Part shown: positions 26,938 through 35,696 of the stretch, in pieces
Numbering within the stretch: the stretch's first letter is position 1
Layout: the number at the start of each line of letters is the position of its first letter
From: Flavobacteriia bacterium
GTDB taxonomy: Bacteria > Bacteroidota > Bacteroidia > Flavobacteriales > Flavobacteriaceae
DNA: 64,000 nt
Direction: 5' to 3'
Assembly: GCA_004293165.1 (NCBI GenBank)
Contig: RDYL01000002.1
Coordinates: 434,001-498,000, forward strand
Program-made: the position numbers and the translations under genes
Notes under the pieces: generated by a model
What the model saw: the letters and a program-made list of their open reading frames with translations, nothing else
What the model was told of the DNA's origin: nothing
The model's database searches: none

Positions 26938-27564
26938 ATGTTCAAACTCACACCACAAAACATCCAATTCATAGACAATTACTTTAAAAACAGCGAAGTC
27001 ATTTATTACGACATTCGTATGGAAATACTCGACCATGTGGCAACTGCATTAGAACATACAATGCAAGCTGAAAATTTAGATTTTTACGATGCTTTCAAAA
27101 GTTATATGGTGGTGAATAAAAAAGAAATTTTGAAAGGGAATAAATTATGGTCGGTTTATTCAAAAGATACGATTCTAAGTTTCTTAAAGTTTTTACTTCA
27201 TCCAATTATGATTTTTATCGGAATCTTGTTTTACGTTTTTTTTGATAATATTAACGTTACTTATTATTTTTCTGAATCATTTTCAATTAATAATTTATTT
27301 TTTACAATAATTCTTTCTATTGCTCTTTTTCAAATATTTTATTTTTACATATATTTAAAAGAAAGATTATATGTAATTGAAAAGGCTGGTGGGCTTTTAG
27401 GTTTGCTTTATTATGCGCAGATTTTCTTTTTCCCTGGCTATAGTAGTAAATCTCCATCAAATCTTGTTATGGCTATTTTCTTTTATTTATTATTTGCTTA
27501 TTTGGTATATTTTATAATTCAGATTTTGAAATTTAACCAAAAAAACAAACATTTATTCCAATGA
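26938..27564 (+). CDS. PadR-operon membrane protein, paralog 4
   Basis: 208 aa. KLTPQNIQFIDNYF and the motif YYDIRMEILDHVATALE mark the shared N-terminal domain. Four predicted membrane helices follow from about residue 95, with a basic C-terminus. It lies 3 bp after paralog 3 and overlaps paralog 5 by 4 bp. No other domain was recognised. Confidence 0.75.
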   Translation: MFKLTPQNIQFIDNYFKNSEVIYYDIRMEILDHVATALEHTMQAENLDFYDAFKSYMVVNKKEILKGNKLWSVYSKDTILSFLKFLLHPIMIFIGILFYVFFDNINVTYYFSESFSINNLFFTIILSIALFQIFYFYIYLKERLYVIEKAGGLLGLLYYAQIFFFPGYSSKSPSNLVMAIFFYLLFAYLVYFIIQILKFNQKNKHLFQ

Positions 27565-28262
27565 AACTCACACCAGAACAAATAGACCGATTATACCAAT
27601 TCACTCGTCAACATTACGTGGAATGGTATGATTTACAAACAGAATTAGTAGATCATTTGGCTAATTCAATTGAAACACAATGGAAAGAAAATCCAAAAAT
27701 TTCCTTTGAAGATGCGTTACAAGTAGAATTTAAAAAATTTGGGGTTTTTGGGTTTATGACTGTTGTAGAAGAACGTCAAGCAGCTTTAGGAAAAAAATAC
27801 AATAAATTGGTTTGGCAACATTTCAAATCGTTTTTTACGATTCCTAAAATTATAGGAACGGCTGCTGCTTTTGGAATTTTAGTTCAATTGATGTTGAAAT
27901 TTGAACGAGCTAACTTAATTGTAATTTCAATTTTTGTTTTGGCTACTTTCCTTTTTTGGATAGGAATTGTAAAAATGTCACGAAAAAACAAGAAAGAGGC
28001 TAAGCTTTCTGGTAAAAAATGGTTGTATAAAGATATTATTTTTGGATTAGGTTCATTCACTGGGTTCATTCCATTACCACTTCAGTTTGGATTACGAATA
28101 GAAGAAACCGCTCAATATGGAATAATTTCAGCAATAATTGTTAGTGTAACCGTAGTTTGTTTATTCTTGTTGGGTTATATTATTCTTAAAATTATCCCAT
28201 CAAAAGCAGAAGAATACTTAAAAGAAACGTATCCAGAATATGCATTAGAAAATGCCAATTAA
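27561..28262 (+). CDS. PadR-operon membrane protein, paralog 5
   Basis: 233 aa, the longest member. MKLTPEQIDRLYQFTRQ and WYDLQTELVDHLANSIE carry the shared N-terminal motif. The membrane part has four helices, with a charged linker (RKNKKEAKLSGKKW) between the second and third. The stop is followed by a long inverted repeat that should end the operon transcript. Function is unknown; by analogy with other PadR-linked membrane proteins it may sense a membrane state. Confidence 0.75.
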   Translation: MKLTPEQIDRLYQFTRQHYVEWYDLQTELVDHLANSIETQWKENPKISFEDALQVEFKKFGVFGFMTVVEERQAALGKKYNKLVWQHFKSFFTIPKIIGTAAAFGILVQLMLKFERANLIVISIFVLATFLFWIGIVKMSRKNKKEAKLSGKKWLYKDIIFGLGSFTGFIPLPLQFGLRIEETAQYGIISAIIVSVTVVCLFLLGYIILKIIPSKAEEYLKETYPEYALENAN

Positions 28263-28272
28263 ATTCTGATTT

Positions 28273-28340
28273 TGTCATTTTGAACTTGTTTCAAAATCTT
28301 GATTATAAGAGATAGAAACTGAAACAAGTTCAGTTTGACA
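28273..28340. repeat. Long inverted repeat between convergent genes (terminator-like)
   Basis: Two 21-bp arms (28273-28293 and 28320-28340) are inverted copies with only three mismatches and a 26-nt loop. The arms contain TTGAACTTGTTTCA, the core of a dispersed Flavobacterium repeat. It lies between the end of the PadR operon and the end of the thioesterase gene and can act as a bidirectional terminator. Confidence 0.75.
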
Positions 28341-28351
28341 ACACCAAGATA

Positions 28352-28864
28352 TTATTCCATAAACAATGCTTTTAATTCAGTTGCTTCGCTTGGTTTCATT
28401 TTTCCAGCTAACACTAAGCTTAATTGTTTTCTTCTTAATGCTGCTGCATAGCGTTCTTTTTCTAATTCTGTTTCTGGTTCAATAGGTGGAACTGGTATTG
28501 GTCTTCCTGTTTCATCAACCGCTACAAAAGTATAAATAGCTTCGTTGGCTTTATTTTTAATTCCTGATTCTCTGTCTTCAATCCATACATCAATAAAAAT
28601 CTCCATCGAAGTGTTAAAAGTTCTCGATACTTTAGATTCAACAGTCACAACACTTCCCAAAGGAATAGCTCTGTTAAACGCTACGTGATTTACCGATGCC
28701 GTTACACAAATTCTACGGGAATGTCTTCTAGCGGTTATACTTGCAGCTCTATCCATACGAGCTAATAATTCTCCACCAAATAAATTGTTCAATGGATTCG
28801 TTTCACCTGGTAAAACTAAATCGGTTAAAGTAGTTACGGATTCTGAAGGAAATTTTGGTTGCAT
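28352..28864 (-). CDS. Acyl-CoA thioesterase (hotdog fold)
   Basis: 170 aa from the ATG at 28864. Earlier in-frame codons are rejected because the -7 box at 28876-28883 lies among them. NPLNNLFGGELLARMDRAA is the hotdog helix with its acidic catalytic residue, and CVTASVNHVAF is the facing strand, as in the YciA/acyl-CoA thioester hydrolase (BFIT/BACH) family. It hydrolyses acyl-CoA to free acid and CoA in the cytoplasm. It is a single-gene unit with its own promoter. Confidence 0.9.
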   Translation of the reverse strand: MQPKFPSESVTTLTDLVLPGETNPLNNLFGGELLARMDRAASITARRHSRRICVTASVNHVAFNRAIPLGSVVTVESKVSRTFNTSMEIFIDVWIEDRESGIKNKANEAIYTFVAVDETGRPIPVPPIEPETELEKERYAAALRRKQLSLVLAGKMKPSEATELKALFME

Positions 28865-28875
28865 TGTTTTTTTTG

Positions 28876-28883
28876 CAAAGATA
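28876..28883 (-). promoter_or_regulatory. -7 promoter box for the thioesterase gene
   Basis: TATCTTTG on the - strand matches TAnnTTTG, 12 nt before the ATG at 28864; this decides the start codon. Confidence 0.6.
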
Positions 28884-28910
28884 ATGAGGAAATTGAAAAT
28901 AAAATGCATA

Positions 28911-28936
28911 AAAAAATCCCAAAACTGGGATTTTAA
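28911..28936 (-). terminator. Terminator of the HU/SPOR protein gene
   Basis: Inverted repeat AAAATCCCA / TGGGATTTT with a 4-nt loop, followed on the - strand by a T run. It lies 23 bp after the stop of the gene at 28959. Confidence 0.8.
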
Positions 28937-28958
28937 TACTTTTTATGCAATGTTGCTT

Positions 28959-29891
28959 TTAGTCGATCAACAACCAAGCTTCTGCATTATGTGATTTTTG
29001 TATCGCTCTGCGTTCTGATTGTGCTTCGTTTAGTGTTTTAAAACTTCCATATACTACAGGGTATAATTTGTATTTATTTAACGGAAGCATTTTAGCATTT
29101 TCAAAACCAGCAGCATTAAGTTCTGCAATCGCTTTATTAGCATTTTCTTTGCTTCTATAAGCGCCAGCCACCAAATGATAAGGCATTTTTTCTTCAACAA
29201 TTGCCAATTCTACCGATGGAATCGGATTGGAAAGCATAAAAGTAGCTTCCTGAATTTGTTGTTGTACTTTTTCTTGTACGTTTTTCTCAACCAATAAAGT
29301 TTCATTAGTAATTTGTTGGTCGTAATAAGATTTGTAACCAAAACCACCAACACCTAACATCACCACAAAAACAGCGGCATATTTTAAATATGAGTAATCT
29401 TTCTTTCTTTCAGGAGTAAAAATAATTGGCGCTTTTTCTTCTAAAGCTTCCACTTCTTTCTTTAAAACTTCTCTTGTAATTTCAGGAGAAACAAAAGGGG
29501 TTAAACCAAAAGAATCTGTTAAGTAATTAACTGTATTAGTTGGTTCAAAAACCCAATTCATTTCATTATTTACTGAAATTTCGCCAATATTTTTTAACAC
29601 CAAATGATTGCGATTTTGTAACAAATACGTCCATTCGTTCACCACATCATTAATTTTGATTACCGCTAATTCGTATGACATTTTTTCTTGCAATGCCACA
29701 TGATTTGCCAATAAACCATCATTGTTTTTTACATTCGCATTAAACGAAACCACTTTTTTAGGCGGAAAAAACGAACTAGCACTTCCAGTAACGTGAGCCG
29801 ACACAGTTTCGGTTAAAAAAGCACCAAAACCAGGAACAGTAACGCACTGATAACGATATAATAAGTCGGATATGTGTTTTTCTATCTGCAT
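28959..29891 (-). CDS. HU-CCDC81 and SPOR domain protein
   Basis: 310 aa. Two HU-CCDC81-type domains (about 1-60 and 61-130; MQIEKHISDLLYRYQCVTVPG and ISVNNEMNWVF) are followed by a linker, one membrane helix (about 169-187), a coiled periplasmic stretch and a SPOR domain (about 237-308; PYHLVAGAYRSKENANKA, YPVVYGSF). SPOR domains bind denuded peptidoglycan at division sites. The HU-like part faces the cytoplasm and may bind DNA or a protein partner. A known flavobacterial architecture whose exact role is not established. Promoter box at 29897-29904. Confidence 0.88.
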   Translation of the reverse strand: MQIEKHISDLLYRYQCVTVPGFGAFLTETVSAHVTGSASSFFPPKKVVSFNANVKNNDGLLANHVALQEKMSYELAVIKINDVVNEWTYLLQNRNHLVLKNIGEISVNNEMNWVFEPTNTVNYLTDSFGLTPFVSPEITREVLKKEVEALEEKAPIIFTPERKKDYSYLKYAAVFVVMLGVGGFGYKSYYDQQITNETLLVEKNVQEKVQQQIQEATFMLSNPIPSVELAIVEEKMPYHLVAGAYRSKENANKAIAELNAAGFENAKMLPLNKYKLYPVVYGSFKTLNEAQSERRAIQKSHNAEAWLLID

Positions 29892-29896
29892 AACAA

Positions 29897-29904
29897 CAAA
29901 GTTA
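29897..29904 (-). promoter_or_regulatory. -7 promoter box for the HU/SPOR gene
   Basis: TAACTTTG on the - strand matches TAnnTTTG. It lies only 6 nt before the ATG at 29891, so the transcript would be leaderless or nearly so. Confidence 0.5.
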
Positions 29905-30009
29905 GATAATCAATAGCAATATCAAAATTTTATCAACAAAAATTATTAACAATTGTAATTTTTACTGTAAATAATTGGAAATAAAGTGTTTGTGGCTTTT
30001 GTTTGACAT

Positions 30010-30102
30010 TCGTCATCCTGAGCTTGTCGAAGGGCTGCTGTCCGCTTTACATGGTGCCGCCCCTATCAGTACCTAAACTTCGGGATAGTTAGGTTTCCAT
30101 TT
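30010..30102. repeat. GC-rich dispersed-repeat-like segment upstream of dprA
   Basis: About 90 bp distinctly richer in GC than its surroundings. It opens with GTCATCCTGAGCTTGTCGAA, the core of a widespread bacterial intergenic repeat, and contains a small inverted repeat CCTAA / TTAGG around 30071-30093. There is no reading frame or transposase. It looks like the relic of a small mobile or REP-type element. Confidence 0.55.
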
Positions 30103-30107
30103 TCTTT

Positions 30108-30138
30108 TTTGGATTATTGCTAAAAAGAACTATTTTTG
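30108..30138 (+). promoter_or_regulatory. Promoter of dprA (-33 TTTG and -7 box)
   Basis: TTTG at 30108-30111 and TATTTTTG at 30131-30138 are spaced 19 bp, the spacing usual for Bacteroidetes housekeeping promoters. The start codon of dprA follows 37 nt later. Confidence 0.65.
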
Positions 30139-30175
30139 TTCTTCAATTATACGCCAAATAAATTTTATACACGCC

Positions 30176-31279
30176 ATGACACAGTCAGAATTATACCACA
30201 CGCTTGCGTTGATGCAAGTGGAAGGAGTAGGAGATGTAATCGCCAAAAAACTCCTCCAACATTGCGGAAACGCTACAGAAGTCTTCGCTTCAAAAAAATC
30301 CCAACTTCAAAAAATTGACGGTATTGGCTCGGTTGTAATTAAAAATTTACAAGACAAATCGGTATTTGCAAAAGCGGAAGCCGAACTCAAATTCATCGCA
30401 CAAGAAAATATTTCCACAACTTATTTTCAAGATGAAAATTATCCCGAACGATTAAAACATTGTTACGACAGTCCTGTCCTTTTATTCCAAGCGGGAAATA
30501 TCGATTTACAAAACAGAAGAATTATTAGTATTGTTGGCACACGTCAAATTACTACTTATGGAATGGAATTTACTAAAAAATTGATGGAAGAAATTTCACC
30601 ATTAAATCCCATTATTGTTAGTGGTTTCGCTTATGGTGTTGATATTTATGCGCATCAAATAGCAATGGATTGTGGTTTGCAAACCATCGGTGTTTTGGCT
30701 CATGGTTTGAATCAAATTTATCCGAAAACACACAAAAAGTACATGGCAAAAATGGAACAAAACGGTGGCTTTTTAACCGAATTTTGGAGCATAAGCAATC
30801 CTGATAAAGAAAATTTCATCAAACGAAACCGTATTGTAGCGGGTATTAGCGAAGCTACTGTTGTTATTGAAAGTGCCGAAAGGGGCGGTTCATTAGTCAC
30901 TGCCAATTTAGCCAACGATTACAACCGAGATGTTTTTGCAGTTCCAGGAAGAACGACCGATAAATTCAGTCAAGGTTGTAATAATTTGATTAAAACTCAA
31001 CGCGCCAATTTGCTCACATCCGCAGCAGATTTGGTCTATATTTTAAATTGGGAATTACAGCGTGAATCGCAAAAAGCGGTACAAAAACAATTGTTCATTT
31101 CCTTAACCGATGAAGAGCAAATTATATACGACTACCTTCAAAAAACCGGCAAAGAAATGATGGATATTATTGCCTTAGAATGTGATTTTCCTATTTATCG
31201 GATTTCTTCTATTTTGTTAAATATGGAATTAAAAGGTGTAGTTAGACCTTTACCTGGAAAAATGTTTGAGGTAATTTAA
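30176..31279 (+). CDS. dprA: DNA-processing protein DprA
   Basis: 367 aa. A helix-hairpin-helix-like N-terminus (MQVEGVGDVIAKKLLQ, KIDGIGSVVIKNL) is followed by the Rossmann-like core (SIVGTRQITTYGMEF, VSGFAYGVDIYAH, ERGGSLVTANLANDYNRDVFAVPG) and a C-terminal winged-helix domain (about 305-365). DprA loads RecA on incoming single-stranded DNA during natural transformation. It suggests that the organism is or was competent. Single gene with its own promoter. Confidence 0.95.
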   Translation: MTQSELYHTLALMQVEGVGDVIAKKLLQHCGNATEVFASKKSQLQKIDGIGSVVIKNLQDKSVFAKAEAELKFIAQENISTTYFQDENYPERLKHCYDSPVLLFQAGNIDLQNRRIISIVGTRQITTYGMEFTKKLMEEISPLNPIIVSGFAYGVDIYAHQIAMDCGLQTIGVLAHGLNQIYPKTHKKYMAKMEQNGGFLTEFWSISNPDKENFIKRNRIVAGISEATVVIESAERGGSLVTANLANDYNRDVFAVPGRTTDKFSQGCNNLIKTQRANLLTSAADLVYILNWELQRESQKAVQKQLFISLTDEEQIIYDYLQKTGKEMMDIIALECDFPIYRISSILLNMELKGVVRPLPGKMFEVI

Positions 31280-31314
31280 TTTTAAACTCGTAAATTAGTA
31301 CAAATTTAAAAACC

Positions 31315-33888
31315 ATGTACACGCTTCCTAAAATTGAACGCTTCCAACAAAATGTTGCTTCAAAATATACCATTTACAACAGTGTTTTCATCACGTTGCC
31401 TTTTGACGAGATTAATAACACGGGAGTTTTATTGCCTTTGTTTTCGGAAGTTTGTGAAAACGGTTATAGAAACGAACAAAGTCCAGCGGAGATTTTTGAA
31501 ACTTTTGTTAATAAATATTTAGATAATCCTTCTGAAGCTGAAAAAATCAGTTTATTGTTTCGATTTATTCAATATGTGGAGCGACAAGTGGTGCTTTTTG
31601 ATGCGATTGAAGATGCGGCTTTTCCAATTGTAAATAATATGGAAGGTAAAAGTTCGCTTCGAGCTATTAAAGAAACGGCAGAATCGGAAGGAAAAACCAA
31701 AGAACTGAAAGATTTTTTAGAAAATTTCAAAGTTAGAACGGTTTTAACTGCACATCCAACACAGTTTTATCCAGGTTCAGTTTTAGGAATTATTACCGAT
31801 TTGACGGAAGCTTTGAAAGCTAATAATCATATTGTAATTAAAGATTTGTTGGCACAATTAGGTAAAACACCTTTCTTCAAAAAAGAAAAACCGACACCTT
31901 TTGATGAGGCTGTAAGTTTGGTTTGGTATTTGGAAAACGTATTTTATCCTACGGCAAGCGAAATGGCGCACTACCTTCAAAAAAATATTTTCAAAGGAAA
32001 CGAACTTAAAAATGATGTACTCAATTTAGGTTTTTGGCCGGGTGGCGATAGAGATGGGAATCCGTTTGTAACTACCGAAATCACACTGAAAGTTGCTGAA
32101 AGTTTACGAACTTCAATTTTAAAATGTTATTATACGGATGTTCGAAAGTTGAAAAGAAAATTAACCTTTACAGGTGTTGATGTAATTATTGCCGAACTAG
32201 AAAACAAATTATATCGTTCCGTTTTTTATTCGCAAGGAGAAATTTTTATTTCTTTGGTGGAATTCAAATCGCAATTGCACAACATAAAGAATATAATTAT
32301 AGAAAAACACCAATCACTTTATGTGGACGAAGTGGATTTATTGTTGAATAAAGTCAATTTGTTTGGATTTCATTTTGCCACTTTAGACATTCGTCAGAAC
32401 AGTAAAATTCATAAAGCGGTTTTTCAGGATATTATTCAAAAAGAAAAAAGTTTGTTTCCAGCAGATTATTTTAATTTATCAGAAACAGCAAAAATTGATA
32501 TTTTGTCTAAAGCTTCTGCTCAATTAAAAGCTTCAGATTTTGAGAATGAAATTACGAAAGAAACTATCAGTTCTATTGAAGCCATTCGAACTATTCAAGA
32601 AAATAATGGCGAATTAGGTTGTAATCGTTATATTATTAGTAACAACGAAAGTGCTTTGAACGTCATGGAAACGTTAGCCATGTTTCAGTTGTGCGATTGG
32701 AACAATCCTTCGGTTGATGTAGTGCCGCTTTTTGAATCGGTGGAAGATTTGCACAAAGCTGATTCGGTGATGGAACAATTGTACACGAATTCGGTTTATG
32801 TCAATCATTTGAAAAATCGTGGCAATCAGCAAACCATAATGTTAGGTTTCTCTGATGGCACTAAAGATGGCGGTTATTTAATGGCAAATTGGGCGATTTA
32901 TAAAGCAAAAGAAGCATTGACAGAAATTTCCAGAAAATACAATATCAAAGTTATTTTCTTCGACGGTCGTGGCGGACCTCCAGCACGTGGTGGTGGAAAA
33001 ACACATCAGTTTTATGCTTCGTTAGGACCAAAAATTGAAAGTCAGCAATTGCAATTAACGGTGCAAGGACAAACCATTAGTTCTAATTTTGGAACTTTGG
33101 ATTCTTGCCGCTACAATTTAGAGAATTTAGTGAGTGCGGGTGCGAAAAATCAGGTTTTTAATACCAATCAAAATGAATTGACAAACTCTGAAAATGCAAT
33201 TTTAGAACAACTAGCTGAAATCAGTTTTAAGAAATATATTGATTTTAAAAATCATCCTTTGTTTGTGCCTTATTTGGAAAAAATGAGCACGTTGAATTAT
33301 TACGCAAAAACGAATATTGGCAGTAGACCATCCAAAAGAAAAGCAGAAGCCAAATTGAATTTAGATGATTTACGAGCGATTCCGTTTGTAGGTTCTTGGA
33401 GTCAGTTGAAGCAAAATGTGCCTGGTTTTTTTGGTGTGGGAACGGCTTTAAAATACTTTGAAGAACAAAATCGTTGGCAAGAAGTAAGTGACTTATACCA
33501 ACATTCATTATTTTTCAGAACGTTGCTAGAAAATAGTATGATGGCGTTGAGTAAATCGTTTTTTCCACTAACGGCTTACATGAAAAACGATGCAGAATTT
33601 GGTGCTTTTTGGACCATAATTCACAATGAATATTTAGAAACCAAACGCTTGTTGTTAAAAATTTCAGGTTTCAAAGAATTAATGGAAAACTATCCCGACG
33701 GAAAAGCTTCTATTGAAATGCGTGAAAAAATGGTGGTTCCTTTATTAACGATTCAACAATATGCGTTGTTAAAAATTAAAGCTTTGCGAGAAAGCCCAAC
33801 ACCAGACGAAAAGTTAATTGCGGTTTATGAAAAAATAGTAACGCGCTCGTTGTTTGGAAATATTAACGCAAGTAGAAATTCGGCTTAG
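31315..33888 (+). CDS. ppc: Phosphoenolpyruvate carboxylase
   Basis: 857 aa, slightly shorter than the enterobacterial enzyme (883). The catalytic His is at residue 147 in VLTAHPTQ. FWPGGDRDGNPFV, MLGFSDGTKDGG and the mobile loop FFDGRGGPPARGGGKTH are all present. It carboxylates PEP to oxaloacetate and so replenishes the TCA cycle. It follows dprA by 35 bp and the next gene follows by 31 bp; no clear terminator separates them. Confidence 0.96.
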   Translation: MYTLPKIERFQQNVASKYTIYNSVFITLPFDEINNTGVLLPLFSEVCENGYRNEQSPAEIFETFVNKYLDNPSEAEKISLLFRFIQYVERQVVLFDAIEDAAFPIVNNMEGKSSLRAIKETAESEGKTKELKDFLENFKVRTVLTAHPTQFYPGSVLGIITDLTEALKANNHIVIKDLLAQLGKTPFFKKEKPTPFDEAVSLVWYLENVFYPTASEMAHYLQKNIFKGNELKNDVLNLGFWPGGDRDGNPFVTTEITLKVAESLRTSILKCYYTDVRKLKRKLTFTGVDVIIAELENKLYRSVFYSQGEIFISLVEFKSQLHNIKNIIIEKHQSLYVDEVDLLLNKVNLFGFHFATLDIRQNSKIHKAVFQDIIQKEKSLFPADYFNLSETAKIDILSKASAQLKASDFENEITKETISSIEAIRTIQENNGELGCNRYIISNNESALNVMETLAMFQLCDWNNPSVDVVPLFESVEDLHKADSVMEQLYTNSVYVNHLKNRGNQQTIMLGFSDGTKDGGYLMANWAIYKAKEALTEISRKYNIKVIFFDGRGGPPARGGGKTHQFYASLGPKIESQQLQLTVQGQTISSNFGTLDSCRYNLENLVSAGAKNQVFNTNQNELTNSENAILEQLAEISFKKYIDFKNHPLFVPYLEKMSTLNYYAKTNIGSRPSKRKAEAKLNLDDLRAIPFVGSWSQLKQNVPGFFGVGTALKYFEEQNRWQEVSDLYQHSLFFRTLLENSMMALSKSFFPLTAYMKNDAEFGAFWTIIHNEYLETKRLLLKISGFKELMENYPDGKASIEMREKMVVPLLTIQQYALLKIKALRESPTPDEKLIAVYEKIVTRSLFGNINASRNSA

Positions 33889-33919
33889 TTTTTGTTGTTG
33901 ATTTTATAAATTCAGATTT

Positions 33920-34561
33920 ATGCAAAAACTAATTCTACTTACATTTTTTTCTTTCTTTATACTTTCTTGCACTGAGAAAGAAAAAACCTATGAAGAATTA
34001 GAAGCAGAAGTTTTGTGCGATGTGTTGCCGGAAATTGCAAAATATGAATTAAATCAAAATGAAAACAATTTTCTTCCTCCACCTTTAGAAATTGATAGTT
34101 TAAAATTTTCTAAAGAAAAGATTCAACAATTAAATAAGAAACGAGATGAGGATTGGATTACTTTTAAGTTAGAATTAAAACAAAAAATTGTAACTTCTAT
34201 CAAAAAAATAGATGAATTCAAAAAATATAAATACGCTGTTATTGACACGTTACTTTCGGTAAATGCATCATTAGATCAAGATTTAAAGTATGAATTTGAT
34301 TCATTACCTCAGCGAAAATTAAATGTAAAGGAATTTGAAAAATCAAATATTGATGTTGTTTTAGTATCTTACAAAGACACTTTTGAAGGTAGTGTAAGAA
34401 ATAATGAATATCTTCCACTTTCTGGTTTGAGTAGGGTTTTAATTCACAAAAACGGAAAAGCTTATTTTCAATGTAATAAAATGTATTATCACTATAACGT
34501 ATTTTGTAATTTCTCACAAAAAGAGGATAAATGGAAAATAGAAAAAATCATTAAAGAATAA
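33920..34561 (+). CDS. Hypothetical lipoprotein
   Basis: 213 aa. The signal peptide ends in the lipobox ILSC at residues 14-17. The first part is charged and helical (LEAEVLCDVLPEIAKYE, KKRDEDWITFKLELKQKIVTS); the last 80 residues are more beta-like (GLSRVLIHKNGKAYFQCNK). No family was recognised. It is probably the last gene of the ppc transcript, ended by the terminator just after its stop. Confidence 0.75.
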   Translation: MQKLILLTFFSFFILSCTEKEKTYEELEAEVLCDVLPEIAKYELNQNENNFLPPPLEIDSLKFSKEKIQQLNKKRDEDWITFKLELKQKIVTSIKKIDEFKKYKYAVIDTLLSVNASLDQDLKYEFDSLPQRKLNVKEFEKSNIDVVLVSYKDTFEGSVRNNEYLPLSGLSRVLIHKNGKAYFQCNKMYYHYNVFCNFSQKEDKWKIEKIIKE

Positions 34562-34599
34562 AACCTCAAAGTTTAGAAGTCTAAATTTTGAGGTTTTAT
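34561..34599. terminator. Bidirectional terminator between the lipoprotein gene and trpS
   Basis: Long inverted repeat AAACCTCAAA / TTTGAGGTTT with additional pairing GTTTAGA / TCTAAA inside, flanked by A and T runs. It sits between convergent genes. Confidence 0.85.
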
Positions 34600-34620
34600 T
34601 CTTTAATGAACTTTGAGTTT

Positions 34621-35589
34621 TTAATATCCCAACTTCTCTCTCACTCTTTTTAAAACACCATTAGCTACTTCCCCTGCTTTTGCGGCACCTTCAAGTAATA
34701 ATCTATCAACTTCTTCTAGGTTGTTGATGTAGTAATTGTATTTTTCTCTTTCGGTGGCAAACTTTTCTACAATCAATTCAAATAAAGCTTGTTTTGCGTG
34801 ACCGTATCCGTAATTTCCAGCTAAATAATTAGCTTTCATTACTTCCGTTTGTTCGGGTGTCGCTAACAATTTGTATAATGCAAAACAATTACAAGTGTCT
34901 GGATTTTTTGGTTCTTCAAGCGGTGTACTATCGGTTTGAATTCCCATAATTTGTTTGCGAAGCGCTTTATCGTCTACAAAAATATTAATGAAATTATTTC
35001 TCGATTTACTCATTTTTTGGCCATCAGTTCCCGGAACATACATAGTTTCTTCACTTGTTTTTCCTTCAGGTAATACAAAAGTTTCACCCATTTGGTGGTT
35101 AAAACGCGAAGCTACATCACGAGTAATTTCAAGATGCTGCATTTGATCTTTTCCCACCGGAACAATATTGGCATCATATAATAAGATATCGGCCGCCATT
35201 AGCATTGGATAAGTAAATAATCCAGCATTTACATCTTCTAATCGATCTGCTTTATCTTTGAACGAATGCGCTAATGTTAATCGTTGAAACGGAAAGAAAC
35301 AACTTAAATACCAAGATAATTCCGCTGTTTGAGGCACATCAGATTGACGATAGAAAATAACTTTAGTAGTATCTAAACCACAAGCAAGCCAAGTAGCCGC
35401 TGTACTGTAGGTGTTTTGTCTTAATTCATTGCCATTTTTGATTTGCGTAATCGAATGCAAATCGGCAATAAAAAGAAACGATTGATTATCAGGATTTGCT
35501 GTCATTTGAATAGCAGGTAAAATTGCTCCTAATAAATTTCCTAAGTGTGGCGTTCCTGTACTTTGAACTCCGGTTAAAATTTTTGCCAT
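34621..35589 (-). CDS. trpS: Tryptophanyl-tRNA synthetase
   Basis: 322 aa, the normal bacterial length. It is a class I synthetase with GTPHLGNLLGA in place of HIGH near residue 13 and KMSKSRNN as the KMSKS loop; FPFQRLTLAHSFKDKADR and MLMAADILLYDANIVPVGKDQ are typical of TrpRS. It charges tRNA-Trp in the cytoplasm. Promoter box at 35607-35614. Confidence 0.96.
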   Translation of the reverse strand: MAKILTGVQSTGTPHLGNLLGAILPAIQMTANPDNQSFLFIADLHSITQIKNGNELRQNTYSTAATWLACGLDTTKVIFYRQSDVPQTAELSWYLSCFFPFQRLTLAHSFKDKADRLEDVNAGLFTYPMLMAADILLYDANIVPVGKDQMQHLEITRDVASRFNHQMGETFVLPEGKTSEETMYVPGTDGQKMSKSRNNFINIFVDDKALRKQIMGIQTDSTPLEEPKNPDTCNCFALYKLLATPEQTEVMKANYLAGNYGYGHAKQALFELIVEKFATEREKYNYYINNLEEVDRLLLEGAAKAGEVANGVLKRVREKLGY

Positions 35590-35606
35590 TGTTAAACTTA
35601 TTTTTG

Positions 35607-35614
35607 CAAATGTA
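35607..35614 (-). promoter_or_regulatory. -7 promoter box for trpS
   Basis: TACATTTG on the - strand matches TAnnTTTG, 18 nt before the ATG at 35589. Confidence 0.6.
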
Positions 35615-35666
35615 AACCATAATGCAAAAAGGGAAAAGTAAAACGGCTAAGTTTTATTAAAATCAT

Positions 35667-35674
35667 TACTTTTG
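35667..35674 (+). promoter_or_regulatory. -7 promoter box for the acyltransferase gene
   Basis: TACTTTTG matches TAnnTTTG, 23 nt before the ATG at 35697. Confidence 0.6.
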
Positions 35675-35696
35675 AAATTCTAATAGTTTAAAACCG

